A stretch of DNA of 64,000 bases from Dasypus novemcinctus (taxonomy: Eukaryota > Chordata > Mammalia > Cingulata > Dasypodidae), in the NCBI RefSeq assembly GCF_030445035.2, contig NC_080683.1, forward strand, positions 21,231,528-21,295,527, written 5' to 3'. The translations under genes were made by a program, and so were the position numbers. The notes beneath the pieces are model-generated. The model was given only the letters and a program-made list of their open reading frames with translations. It had not been told where the DNA came from and searched no databases. Each line of letters opens with the position of its first letter. Positions within the stretch are counted from its first letter, which is position 1. Below, piece after piece: positions 1-11,020 of this stretch.

Positions 1-840
1 TGGTTGATAACTCTTTTCTGATTGTCTGGTTTCTGGCAGTCAGTTGACAATAAATGAAGAGTCAATCACTTTCTCTCATTATACATGAGTCAACATCGTC
101 TACGAAAGTAAAAATTGCTTTTTCTCCTGCATGGTGGGAAATTTTTTTGTTTTTGTGTTTTGATACGATAGTGTATAGCATATTTTAATATTTTAGGCAG
201 TCCAAATAATATCATTTATATGTTTATTTGATTTGATTTTGGCTACTATTGTGGCTTTCTAATAACGTCTAGACTGACATGTTTTGATTAATGAAAATTC
301 CTGTTACATTGTTGGCATGCAAATATTTCAATGGCTGGTACGTCATAACTTGATCTTTGTTTGCTGCTTCTACTAAAAAAAAAGTCTGCATTACTTATGG
401 ATAACACATTAGAATACAAAGGGCTTCTTCATTCGAATTTTAACGTTCATGATTTAACCCTCCTTACATGTTATTCGTATTTTCTCTCCTTAACAATGTC
501 TAATTACATGATTTACAGTGGTAGGATGGGTAAAATGACCCTTTAAAATGTCTAGAAGGAACACTTCATCCTAGAATATGAATGGTATGAAAATATAGAG
601 ATTTTTTAAAAAATATGGTTGCCATTTCTCTGTATATAACAGCCTTTAATATAAGAACACATTCCAATTTGCTTTTGTAAAGCAGAATTATTATCGATTA
701 AAAATGAAAATAGGCAAACTGAAGCACCAGAAGCAAAGCTGCCCTGAACTCTCAATAAGAAATGAAAAGCTCTTAAAAGTGAATGTATGTACAGACATAA
801 TGACTGATGGGATTGAACAAAGAGCTCAGAAATCAACCCT
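1..840. other. Unassigned AT-rich DNA
   Basis: I recognise no gene, RNA or repeat family here. The two short open frames (361-546 on plus, 606-836 on minus) are low-complexity and resemble no family. This is probably old decayed sequence left of the first L1. Confidence 0.5.
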
Positions 841-2003
841 CACATTCATGTACAACTGATTTTTGACAATGGAGCAAATACACTCAATTGGTAAAGAATA
901 GTCTCTTCAACAAATCAACTCAAAAATGGATCAAAGAACTACAAATATGAGCCAGAACTGTCAAACTCCTAGAACGCTTAGGGAAGCATCTTCAGGACCT
1001 TGTGTTAAACAATGGTTTCTTAGACTTTTTATCCAAAGCACAAACAGCAAAAGAAAAAAAAAAAGATAAATGCAACCTGTATGTTGGGGAATATATTTGG
1101 AAATCACATATCTGATAATGGTTTAGTATTCAGAATATATAAAAGATTTCTACCTGGCAACAAGAAGAAGACAATCCAATTTAAAAGTGGGCAAAAGAGA
1201 CTTGAATAGGTACATCTTCAAAAATATACAAATTGCCAAAAAGCACATGAAAAGATGCTCAACATGATTAGCCATCAGAGAAATGCAAATCAAAACCACA
1301 AGGAGATACCTTTTCATACCCATTACAGTAAATATTATTTTTAAAACGAAAATAACAAGTTTTGGTGAAGATGTGGAGAATTAAGAAGACTAATTTATTG
1401 CTGGTGGCAATGTAAAATGGTGAAGCCATTTTACGGTGAAAGACAGTTTGGCAGTTCTTGAAAGTTAACTATAGACTTACCATCAATCCTACTACTTGGT
1501 ATATACCCATAAGAATTTAAAGCACAGACTCAAATAGATATTTGAACACCGATATTCATAATATCATTATTCACAATTGCCAAAAGATGGAAACTGCCCA
1601 TCAACCTATGATGACAAATGTGGTATATAGATTAAATGGAATATTATTCAGCAGTAAAAATGAAGTTCTGATACATGTGATATGAATGAACCTTGAAGAC
1701 ATCATGTTAAGTGAAATAAGCCAGACAGAAAATGACAAATATTCTATGATCTCAATGATATGAAATAATTAGAATAAGCAAACTCATGGAGTCAGAATCT
1801 AGAATATAGGTTACTAGGTAACAGGGTGGGAATAGAGAATAGGGAGTTAAGGCTTAAAATGTACAGAGTTCCTATCTGGGAAAATGGAAATGTTTGATAA
1901 TGCATGGTGGTGATGGTAAAACATGACATTTTGAACATAATTAAGCAGCACTTAATATATATCTGAATGTGGATAAAGGGGAAATGTTACTTTGTAAGTA
2001 TGA
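841..2003 (+). mobile_element. L1 LINE, 5'-truncated ORF2 3' end plus 3' UTR
   Basis: The stretch follows the end of mammalian L1 ORF2 and its 3' UTR in order. Around 890-1010 is the ORF2 region before the C terminus (aattggatcaaag-like, aaactcctagaa-like). At 1170-1300 is the text caatttaaaagtgggcaaaa and catgaaaagatgctcaacat. At 1490-1640 come tatacccataagaa and ttcacaattgccaaaagatgg. At 1880-2000 is a standard L1 3' UTR (gcatggtggtgatggtaaaa, then an ATG-poor AT-rich tail). Frames are broken throughout, so no protein is made. The copy lacks the endonuclease and most of the reverse transcriptase, as is usual for a 5'-truncated insertion. Confidence 0.85.
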
Positions 2004-2576
2004 CAATGGACCTGAGCTACACAAATCACGTGTCCATCAGCTGATGCATGGATAAACAAATTTTGGTGTATACACATGATGGAATATTATGCAGCACTTG
2101 GAAGAAATGAAGCCATGAAACATATGACAAAACGGATGAAACTGGAGGACATTATGTTGCATGAAGCAAGACAGAAACAAAAGGACAAATACTGTATGAT
2201 TGCACTTTTATGAACTAAATATATTATGTAAACTCATGGAATTAATAATTAGAATATGTAATTAGAATATAATTAGAAAATAGAATGATGGTAGAGAATA
2301 GAAAGCTGATGGTTAATTTGTACAGGACTTGTGAAAAGGTTGTAAATCTTTGGAAATGAATGAAAATGGTGAGAACACATCATGGTGTTCATGACTAGCA
2401 GAGCCATTACATAGGTATGACAATGGTTGAAAGGGAAAGCCTAAGGACATGCATATTACTAGGAGGAAAGCTAAAAAATGTAACGTAGGCCTATATAATA
2501 TAATGAAACCTCATGTAAAATAAGAATATGGGTGACATTGCATATATAAGACAGTTTTTTCAAAATATAAATACAG
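2004..2576 (+). mobile_element. L1 LINE 3' region, second copy of another subfamily
   Basis: Directly after the first L1 the ORF2 C-terminal text restarts (gtccatcagctgatgcatgg, gatggaatattatgcagcac near 2080). It runs into a different 3' UTR (aactaaatatattatgtaaa near 2210; cctaaggacatgcatattac near 2440). The same order and wording recur at 11500-12030, so both copies belong to one subfamily. The copy is non-coding and truncated. Two L1 3' ends lie head to tail with no unique DNA between them. Confidence 0.75.
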
Positions 2577-3340
2577 ATAAACTAGAGAGAAGGAAACAAA
2601 ATAGCAACTACGTATGGCAGGGGAAGCATAGAGAGATTGAGAGGTGATGTTTCGTTTGTTTGCTGTTTATTATTATTGGAATAATGAAAGTGTTCTGGGA
2701 ATGATTAGGGTGATGAATCCACAAACATGTGATTACACCAAATATCATTGATTGTACTTTTTTAGTGTATTTATGCCTTATTAATATAAATCATTTAAAT
2801 TGAAAAAATGCTTAAGATTAGAAAAATATGAATGTACAAAATAAATTAGAGAGACGGAAATGAAATAGCTATGTATGGGAAAGCTTAGAGAGGTTGAGAG
2901 GTGAATATTAAGGATACAGTTTTTTGTTTGTCTGGGTTTTTTTGTTTATCGTTACTATTAATATTGAATAATGATTGAATTGGTGAATGCACAACTATGT
3001 GATTATACCAAATACCATTGATTGTATACTTTGGATAGATTGTATGCTTTGTTAATATATATCAATAAATACTGATAAAGAAAAGAGATTGCCTAATAGG
3101 TAGAGTTTTTTGGGGGAATCATGAAAAAGTCTTGGTGATGAATAGTGGTGATAGCAGCACAACTCTATGAGTTAAATAATATCACTGAGGTAAACACTTA
3201 AAAGTGCTCTAATAATGATTGACATGATGAACGCACAACTATGTAATTATACCAAATACCATTGATAGTACAATCTATATGAATTCCATGCTTTATTAAT
3301 ATGTACCAATACAATTGATCTGTTTTTAAAAAACGATTTA
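2573..3340 (+). repeat. Multiplied L1 3' tail, about 250-bp units in tandem
   Basis: A unit of roughly 250 bp occurs at about 2573-2833, 2838-3087 and, in rearranged form, 3088-3335. The first two units share the aaa/gagagaaggaaa start, the attgagaggtgaat block and a T/G-rich stretch. Units end with a core reading acaactatgtgattatacca followed by aataccattgattgta. The core sits at about 2720-2757, 2990-3027 and 3233-3270, with a decayed extra copy near 3157-3190. A single copy ends the L1 at 12383-12420, which shows that this is the subfamily's 3' terminus. See findings. Confidence 0.7.
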
Positions 3341-3680
3341 TAAAGGACCTGCCCCAATCAAGATGGCAGCTCCATCTGCCAACAGAAACTTTGAACAATC
3401 AGCAAGAAAAGCAGTAACATCTTTCTCAAAGCTGCAGAAAATAGTTAAATTACTGCAGCAACAGGTCCAATACCAAATCAAGGAAAAGGATTCTTAAAAC
3501 CAGTAGGATCTCCTGGCATCCTGTCTGACCCCTGCCCCACCCATCACCAGCTCAACATGGAGTCAGCCTACACTCCCAGTATGGATTCTGGTAGGGAGCA
3601 GAATAACTCTAGTGCACATATCAGGAGAATGTATACCTGGCCCTAATGACCAGGTTGTGGCCTGAAGGTTGGGGTGGCTG
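3341..3680 (+). mobile_element. L1/HAL1 5'-UTR-like fragment
   Basis: The text ccaatcaagatggcagctcc at about 3353 resembles the caagatggc start of mammalian L1 5' UTRs. It is also like the end of the antisense L1 derivative at 24330-24362. The following 300 bp is more GC-rich than its surroundings and carries no long frame. It ends where the antisense Tigger starts. Assignment rests on the start motif and on its place next to L1 3' tails, so it is tentative. Confidence 0.4.
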
Positions 3681-3689
3681 TGGCAATTT

Positions 3690-4690
3690 CTTAACCTAAG
3701 ACAACAATGATTTTTACCACATCAATTGACTCTTCCTTTCATGAAAGACTTCTCTGTATAGAAGTTATTCGATAGCATTTTACTCACAATAGAACTTCTT
3801 TCAAAATTGGAGTCAATAATCTCAAACCTTGCTGCTGTTTTATCTACTAAGTTTACATAATATTCTAAATCATTTGTTGTCATTTCAACAACATTTACTG
3901 CATGGTGACCAGGAATAGATTACATCTTAAGAAACCACTTTCTTTGCTCATCCATAAGGAGGAACTCATCATCCATTAAAATTTTATCACAAGATTGCAG
4001 GCCACACCTTGAGGCTCCACTTCTAATTCTAAATTCTCTTGTTCTGTCCTCCACATCTGCAGTTACTTCCTTCACTGAAGTCTCGAATTCCTCAAAGTCA
4101 TCCATGAAGGTGGGCATCAACAACTTCTTCCAAACTCCTCTTAATGTTGATATTTTGGCCTCCCCCCATGAAATACAAATGTTCTTAATGACTTCTAGAA
4201 TGGTTCATCCTTTCCATAAAGTTTTCAATTGACTACCGAGGTCCATCAGAGGAATCATGATCTAGAGCAGTTCTAGCCTTACAAAATGTGTTTCTAAATA
4301 ATAAGACTTGAAAGTCAAAATTACTTATTGGTCCATGGTCTGCACAAAGGTTGCCATGTTAACAGGGATGAAGACATGTGAATTCCATTGTACATCTCCA
4401 TCAGAACTCTTGGGTGACCTGGTACATTACCAATGAACAGTGAAAATTTGCAAGTCATCTTTTTTTTCCAGAATAAGATGATATTAAGTTCGAGGCATCT
4501 TAATTTAAAAGGAACATAACCAAACTAGAGCTCTTTCTTACTTAACATTAAAAGCCTGGAAAGCCTTCCTTCAAGCCCTCAATATTTTGTAAACTTTGCC
4601 TTGTACAACCCAACTCCAATTCTCTGCGAAACCTTTCCAACCACCCTAAACCACATAATTCTTCTTAAACTTTTAAAAAACATTTTGTCT
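3690..4690 (-). pseudogene. Tigger-type (pogo/TcMar) DNA transposon, transposase C-terminal fossil
   Basis: On the minus strand the 67-codon frame at 3920-4123 carries the C-terminal part of a Tigger transposase. It shows an MDDFEEFETSVKEVTADV block and a DDEFLLMDEQRKWFLKM block, wording typical of Tigger1/Tigger2 copies. Sequence up to about 4450 fits the upstream DDE catalytic domain (the region reading NVPGHPR in family members). Sequence down to about 3720 fits the end of the protein ([14 protein letters not shown]), with frameshifts and stops. Neither terminal inverted repeat is visible, so both ends are lost. Transposase would cut and paste at TA sites; this copy is dead. Family is secure, exact subfamily is not. 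Confidence 0.8.
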
Positions 4691-6359
4691 CAATCTCCAA
4701 TTTGCCATTAATTATATTAAGAATTTGCATTAAAAAAGCAGGACAATCCTCTAGTGTTTCTCTGTATCTCATGAAGTCTTATATAGTTAATATTATTATC
4801 AACTGAAAAAAATAAAACAACTTCTGACAATGCACCTTTCAGCCTATTTTATTCCATAATATTTCCCTCCTATCCTGCACTCTGTTTACAGATTGAAGAT
4901 GTTCATAGAAATTTTCTCAGCAATAACCACTGTGGTTTCACTGACTTGTCCTTTTGCTGGGCCCAACATGGAAGGGAAGATTAACATCCAGAAAGTTTCA
5001 TGAAATTATCTCATAACATAAGGGGAAATTTAAAACTTTAAAATAAGCAAAGGAGATTCCCGAATATCCTTTCAATGGAATGTTAACTAATCTGAAGATT
5101 ATATGATCCTAAAGAATATGCATATTTGCTGTCTTTAGACTATTTTACAACTGTCTAGATATTAAAACTAAATTAGAAAGAACTATTAACAGTGAAAATG
5201 AATTCTGTTCAGTGGCACCCTCTTATGGATGAGCCAGTTCTGCATCCATTTAGAAGTTTATTTCAATATCCTGATCTCTACAGGTATCTCTTTTTGTTAA
5301 TTCTCCCTTGCAGTGGTTGTAACTTCTGCCTGGTTTCACCATTTAATTAATTGGTAAAATGATATCTTTAGCATGTTTTTATTTTAAATTTGTATTTTCT
5401 CTTGTTTTCAAAAATATCTTTTAATGAATCTTAGCTACTAACAATTGCTTGTTGTCTACAGAGACTAGTTTCTCAGTTAAAACCAAAGAACAAGCAAACA
5501 AACAAAAGCACTGGTTATAACTTCAAACATATTTTTATCCTATTTCTTGTGTTTCCTAGGCTCTTGACAAGTTCTCTCATTCTTATCTGAGTTATAAAGC
5601 CAAAGTAATCTAATTCAGTTAATCATTCTATCTTCTTAGTAGCTAAGAAAAGAATTGTGAGAAGAGTTTAAATCAACTAGTTAATTATCTCATGGATCAT
5701 GACCATGAGAGCTATTCTATGCAAAATATTCTGGTATTTCTGTTTTAGGCTAATGTCTGAATACTCTCCTATGTGGAGTGTTCTAAAAAAAATGCCACTA
5801 TCTTCCCATTCTTTCTTGTTCATTTCATATGTGACACAAATAACAAATGATAAAGATAAAATTACCCTGATTTCAAAATGCCAGATTCAACTTGTTTTTC
5901 TGTCTTATCTTTAACCACCACACACTATACACTGTACATGTCCCTTTTTTTGTTTGTTTGTTTTATGTCATAATACACTTCCTAGAAAGATTCTTCATGC
6001 CACTCTTTCTCTTTAATTTCTTCAGGCTACAGTTTCACTCATCATTCCCAGTCCAGTTCAAGTCACAATTCTTCCATTTTACCTCTATTCTGAGTAACTT
6101 TTTCTCAGATCTGAACCTGGGGATAATTCTTTGTAATCTTCTCATATTATTAATCACATGCAGAATAATAAATTCTCCCAGCAAATCCTAGGATGGGGTC
6201 TTGATTAAAATAAGTGCTTAATATTATTAATTAAATGTAACAATGAGTTTGAACACAATGCAGAGTACTAACAATACTCCATTACATATTTTTTTAACAA
6301 AATTGTATAAACTTTATAAAACTTTTACAAAGTTTATTTAAACTTCAAAAAATAAAATA
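4691..6359. other. Unassigned AT-rich DNA
   Basis: No recognisable gene or repeat family. The frames at 5699-5914 and 5892-6191 on plus are hydrophobic, T-rich translations with no family likeness and overlap each other. Confidence 0.45.
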
Positions 6360-6547
6360 GCAGACAAAAGGGAGCTCAACAAACCGTGGAAGCATGACCA
6401 TGAAAAATCCTGCCCTGGCACATTTATGCTATCCAATCCCAAAAATAAACTCAACTCTTTCTTCAGTGTTCTGAAAGACAAACAAAGTAGCAAAGAATGG
6501 TCAAATGCCATGACCAAGTTCTCCTTGTCAATAAAAAAAAAAAAAAA
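6360..6547 (+). other. Possible small A-tailed retrocopy, origin unknown
   Basis: A non-AT-rich stretch of about 170 bp ends with gtcaataaa running straight into a 15-base A run at about 6532-6546. A polyadenylation-like signal fused to an A tail suggests a reverse-transcribed RNA. I do not recognise the source and see no clear target duplication. Confidence 0.25.
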
Positions 6548-6589
6548 TGAAGAAAAAATGCTTGATAGTATTCACATCTCATAAAACTA

Positions 6590-7080
6590 AATTTCGTATT
6601 ATTTTTTTAACCTCTAGCATTAATATAGTACCTTCTTTGTCTTTGCCACAAAAATATGACATTATTGCTGTTAACTATAGTCTGTAAGTTACATTAATTA
6701 CATGTTCCCATGTATCACCATATTTTTAATACCTTTTAATAGAGGAACATTCTTGTGTTTATATTACAAACCACAGTCTTCATCTATCACAAATTCACTA
6801 TAATTGATCCTAGATTATCTAGCTAGATTATCATCTAGTTAATCTTTCAATTAACATTAACCCCCCTAGACTACCCTTTTCAGTCACAATCACATTTACA
6901 AATCTGCAGTGTAAATTATACTCATTATAATGCATTACCATTAACTCTATCCATTTCTACATATTTACATTATTATTAAACATTCTATGTACATTCAGCA
7001 TCAGTATCCCCTTTTCAACCTACGTTCTCTCTCCTACTAACCTATACTCTTTAGTTTAACTCCATACCTTTACTCATTAA
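6590..7080 (-). mobile_element. L1 3' UTR fragment, antisense
   Basis: Wording matches other antisense L1 3' UTR copies in this window, mainly 21560-22020. Shared blocks are the aaccacagtc block (here near 6768), cagtcacaatcacatttaca (near 6881), ctctatccatttctacatat (near 6945) and a run ending catcagtatcc. No coding part is present. Confidence 0.6.
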
Positions 7081-7189
7081 TTGGAGAAATCAAGATTGAT
7101 TTCATGAAAGATACATTTGTACTTGCCACAGTGTTTCCTTTGTACTCAGTTACTACAATGGTACATACTTCAATTTTATGATATACCAT

Positions 7190-7425
7190 AATATCGACAT
7201 GGTATTTAAGACTACAGACTTTGTTGTTAGAAAGCCTAAATGTCAATCCCTGTTTTGTCACTCTTAATTATCTGTGTGACTATCAACAGTTATCTTTCCA
7301 ACTCTGACACTCAGTTCCTTATCCATAAAATTGTGATGATAACATTGTTTCTGAGGCTTTTTCTAAAGTTCAAGTGAGCTAATGCAATTATAGCTTTAGA
7401 TCAGTACTCAATAGATATGTGTGGC
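7190..7425 (+). mobile_element. MIR SINE
   Basis: The order of blocks follows the MIR core in the forward direction: a tgtcactcttaattatctgtgtgac segment (consensus: cactta-ctagctgtgtgac), then ctcagttccttatccataaaa, attgtgatgataaca, and finally agtactcaatagatatgtg. It is diverged by many substitutions, as expected of this ancient mammal-wide tRNA-derived SINE. The tRNA-related head is weak or missing. Confidence 0.7.
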
Positions 7426-7829
7426 TCCATTAACTCTGTTTTTTTTATACCACCCAAAATATTACTAGGACTTAGTTACTGACAAACAGGAAACTTTCCA
7501 TTAGTGCTAACATTCAACTTTTCAGTTTTAGCAAGAAACATACTTCAAGAATGTGCTATTCAGAATAAGGTAATAGTTATTAAATAAGAGCTGCATTTGG
7601 TAATAGGAGAGCAAGTGGTTTGGTTTTAACAGGATTGTTAAGTTATGAATGTGGAGGTGGCAGCTTGAAGAAACTACTGAAAAATATATTATGAAAAGGC
7701 ATTTTGGGATAGAGTAGACAAGAATCATTATACACAAAATATAGACTGACTTCTTACATGCATTTCCATAATGTGCAAAAGAACCATGATATATCTATAA
7801 CCAATCTTATTTGTCCTTTAAAGGGCAAT
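7426..7829. other. Unassigned DNA
   Basis: No gene or repeat recognised. The 69-codon minus frame at 7528-7737 looks like chance. Confidence 0.4.
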
Positions 7830-9448
7830 GACACATGGACTTATGGGAAAATGGAGGACTTGAGAGACATAGGACTCACTTCTGTCCCTGAAAATTAGCT
7901 TGAGGACAGGCAGAAACAGCCTGGGAAAAATGCTCTAGGGCTCAGGACACCAGGGGAAACATGAACACTACCCAGGGGAGAGGGACAAGGGAAAAGAAGC
8001 TTGATGAGAAAACTCTTTGAGCTGCAGCTGCAGGTGCCCATCTCCCTACCATTGGAGCACACAGCTTTAATTTCTCTGGCCTCTGGCTGATGACAATGGA
8101 CAGACGTGGCCACAGGGGCTCATCTCCCCAATAAAGGGGAGAGAGAGGAACTATTACTAGGTCTGTGGCCCAGATTTGAGCAACTAAACATGGAGAATCC
8201 TAAAGAGCTAGAATAGATTGAACTGAGGAGCAAAGAAGAGCAGCAACACACAGCCTCTGCCACTAAATGCATTTTGAAGAGAAAGAAATTGAGCAGAATA
8301 AATACATCATCATAATCAGATACCTTAGCTAGACATCAGTAAAAAATTACAAGGCATACTACTAAAAAGGGACATATGACCCAAGCACAGGAATACATCA
8401 AAGCTCCAGCTGAGACACAGGATTTGAGACAACTAATCAATGAGGGTCACACAAATCTCCTAACTCAAATCAGCAAGTTGAAACATACTGTGGCTAAAGA
8501 GATAAAGGACATCAAGAAGACAGTGAGCAAACACAAAGTAGAATTAAAAAACCTGAGTAGAAAAATAATAGTGCTTATGGGAATGAAAGACACAATAGGT
8601 GAGATCAAACACACATTAGAGGCATACAAGAGCAGACTTGAAATGTTGTAGAAGACAGAACAACTGAAGTTGAAGAGAGAGAACAGAGGAGAAAATATTG
8701 GGAAAAAATGAGTAGGGTCTCAGGTAATTTAATGATAACATAAATGACAACAACGTATTTGTCATGGGAGTCCTAAAAGGAGAAGAGAAAGGAAAAGGGG
8801 TAAAAAGACAATTTAAGGAAATAATTGCTGAAGATTTCCCAACATTCATGAAAGAAATTAATTACATGTCCAAGAAGATCTACGTACTCCAATCTGAATA
8901 AATCTGCATAGATATATTCCAAGAAACATATTACTCAGAATGTCAAGTGCCAAAGATAAACAGAAAATTCTGAAAGCAGCAAGGGAGAAGAAAACCATCA
9001 TACACCAGGGGGATCCTGTAAGGCTTAGTGCAGATCTCTTATCAGAAACTATGGAGGTGAAAAGACAGTGGTAAGATATAATTAGGATACTGAAAGAGAA
9101 AAATTGCTAAAATTCTTTATCCAGCAAAATTGCCCTTCAAATATGAAGGTGAGTTTAAAATATTCACAAATAAACAGAAATTAAGAGAATTCATAAAAAA
9201 GAATCAGGCTTTGCAGGCAGCACTAAAGGGAGTTCTACAGCCCAAAAGGAAAAGACAAGAGAGAGAGTCTTGGAGGAGAGTATAAAAGGGAAGACTGTCA
9301 GAAAGGATAACCAAAAGGGTAAAAAGACAGACAAAAATAAGGTATGATATGTGAACACCAAAGAATAAAATAGTGGAAGTAAATGATATATTTATAGTAG
9401 TATATTGAATGTGAATGGATTAAACTCCCTAATCAAAAGTTAAAGACT
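7830..9448 (+). mobile_element. HAL1/L1 element, 5' UTR and ORF1 part
   Basis: This is the left half of an L1-lineage element in the plus direction. About 7830-8370 is a GC-richer 5' UTR. ORF1 follows from 8376. The 3' part of ORF1 reads gaaactatggaggtgaaaag (near 9047), then ttctttatccagcaaaattg and gcactaaagggagttctaca (near 9221). This wording is typical of HAL1, a 'half-L1' that keeps ORF1. At 9413-9440 the text gtgaatggattaaactccc is the usual junction toward ORF2 sequence. The element stops at about 9448, where the CMPK1 retrocopy begins. L1 3' sequence resumes near 11021. Confidence 0.75.
8376..9240 (+). pseudogene. L1/HAL1 ORF1 (RNA-binding chaperone) remnant
   Basis: ORF1p forms a trimer that coats L1 RNA. 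The open part, 8376-8651, encodes 91 residues. From about residue 20 they form a heptad-rich helix with KHTVAKEIKDIKKTVSKHK and a later RKIIVLMGMKDTIGEIKHTLE, matching the ORF1 coiled coil. A stop at 8649-8651 ends the frame. The RRM and C-terminal domains continue to about 9240 in shifted frames, including a copy of the fpgvpkgeek-like block near 8765 and the F-P-x-F block near 8835. The same coiled coil is found antisense at 23419-23667. The copy is not functional. Confidence 0.75.
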
Positions 9449-11020
9449 AGCTCAGAGCCTCTGCTGCCCTGGCCACTGTCAGCTTTCCCAGTGTCCCACT
9501 AAGTTGTGGTATATGCTGGGTTGCTGCCACTGCCAGCTGCTGCATGTTCTGAGCCTTGGCTTCCCACTGCTTATCTGCTGGCTGCTTCCCTCTGCCCTCT
9601 CTTCCTCCTGAAGCCACTGGTTGTGTTTGTCCTCAGCAGGCCCAGTGCTGGCAAGGGAACCCTGTGTTCCCACAATATCAAGAAATATGGTTTACACACC
9701 TTTCTGCAGAAGACCTTTTTCGTGATGAAAGGAAGAACCCAGATTCACAGTATGGTGAACTAACTGGAAAGTACATTAAAGAAGGAAAGATTGTACCAGT
9801 TGAGATAACCATCAGTTTGTTAAAGAGGGTAATAGATCAGAGAATGGCTTCCAATGCCCAGAAGAATAAATTCTTCATTATTGGGTTTCCAATCAAGACC
9901 ATGGATGGGAAGGCAGATATAGCCTTCATTCTGTTTTTTTACTGTAATAATGAGATGTATATTGAATAATGTCTTGAGAAGGGAAAGAGCAGTGGTAGGA
10001 CTGATGACAACAGAGAAAGCTTGAAAAAGAGACTTCAGACCTTTCTTCAGTCAACAAAACCAATTATTGACTTATATAAGGAAATGGGGAAACTCAAGAA
10101 AGCAGATGCTTTTAAATCTGTTGATAAAGTTTTTGATGAAGCTGTAAAGATTTTTGACAAAGAAAGCTAAGTCTAAGAACCTGAAAGCATTCTTTGAAAT
10201 CATGCTTGAATATTGCTTTGATAGCTGCTATTATAACCCCTATTTAAGGTAATTTAAACCTTTTCTTAATTTCATCTCAACTCTGGAAAGTATGTAGTAA
10301 GACAAATTAAAATTTTAAACTTCTTTTTCTTTTTGTCACAGGAGTAGACAGTGAATTCAGGTTCAATTTCATCTTAGTTATGGTGTTCACAAAACAAAGA
10401 AGAGTATCAGCTAGCTTTTTGTTTTTCTTCAAAAAGAATACCCCTTTTATAGCCTGTGCCTTCTGTAAACAAAACTTTTTTAGTATGCATGTATATCCCT
10501 CTTACTGCAACATGTTAGGATTAGGGATCCTTAATTTCTCTTTTTCTTGCAGGTTTTAAATTTCCAACCTGTAAAGTGAATTTATGGACCAAATTTTAAA
10601 AGAACTTTTTGTGTAGTCAGTTCTTGGAAAATGTGTTTAGTAATGAACTCATAAAATGGATTTCCATAAGTGTTTTAGTATTTATCAAATAATTGACTAT
10701 TTCCTATAGAAAGGTAAAAAAAAAAACATGTGGGCTTTATTTTACTACAATTTGTATGTACAAGTTATACGACAGGGCATTTTCTTTGCTTCCAGGGATT
10801 GGGCTGAGAACATGGGGGTTCAGAACCACACAGAATATCAACTTTATTCTGACTTAAATCTGAGAGTAAGGGACAAGAATCACACCTAACAGCTTATGTT
10901 TCTTATTCTCTATTATATAATGTTATTAATGATTAAACTGGCCTTAATAGAATCCCTAGCAGTGGAACTTTGAAATGCATGTGCTAGATTTCTGGTAAAA
11001 TGATTCAGAAGAAGAAATTA
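9449..11020 (+). pseudogene. CMPK1: Processed pseudogene of UMP-CMP kinase 1
   Basis: The parent enzyme transfers phosphate from ATP to UMP, CMP or dCMP in the cytosol. Coding remains run from 9608 to the stop at 10168-10170, with no introns. The 3' UTR continues for about 850 bp with clear likeness to the CMPK1 3' UTR (gtcacaggagtagacagtga near 10337). Recognisable peptides are KPLVVFVL, PSAGKGT, LFRDERKNPDSQYGEL, KYIKEGKIVPVEITISLLKR, KTMDGKAD and STKPIIDLY. Lesions: the internal start ATG is CTG (9608-9610). The P-loop glycines are changed (SRPSAGKGT). A frameshift near 9695 falls between KYG and HLSAE. Nine codons are missing between GFP and KTMDG. A TAA replaces an Arg codon at 9967-9969. 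GC-rich 5' UTR or leader sequence lies at 9449-9607. The copy sits between the two halves of an L1-lineage repeat. I see no clear A tail or target duplication. Confidence 0.93.

Noticed and set aside
2573-3340. CRISPR-like spaced repeats
   Set aside because: Units are 250 bp, diverged and derived from L1 3' ends, in a mammalian genome.
8649-8651. End of a real 91-residue protein at 8376-8651
   Set aside because: The stop truncates L1 ORF1; homologous sequence continues beyond it in other frames.
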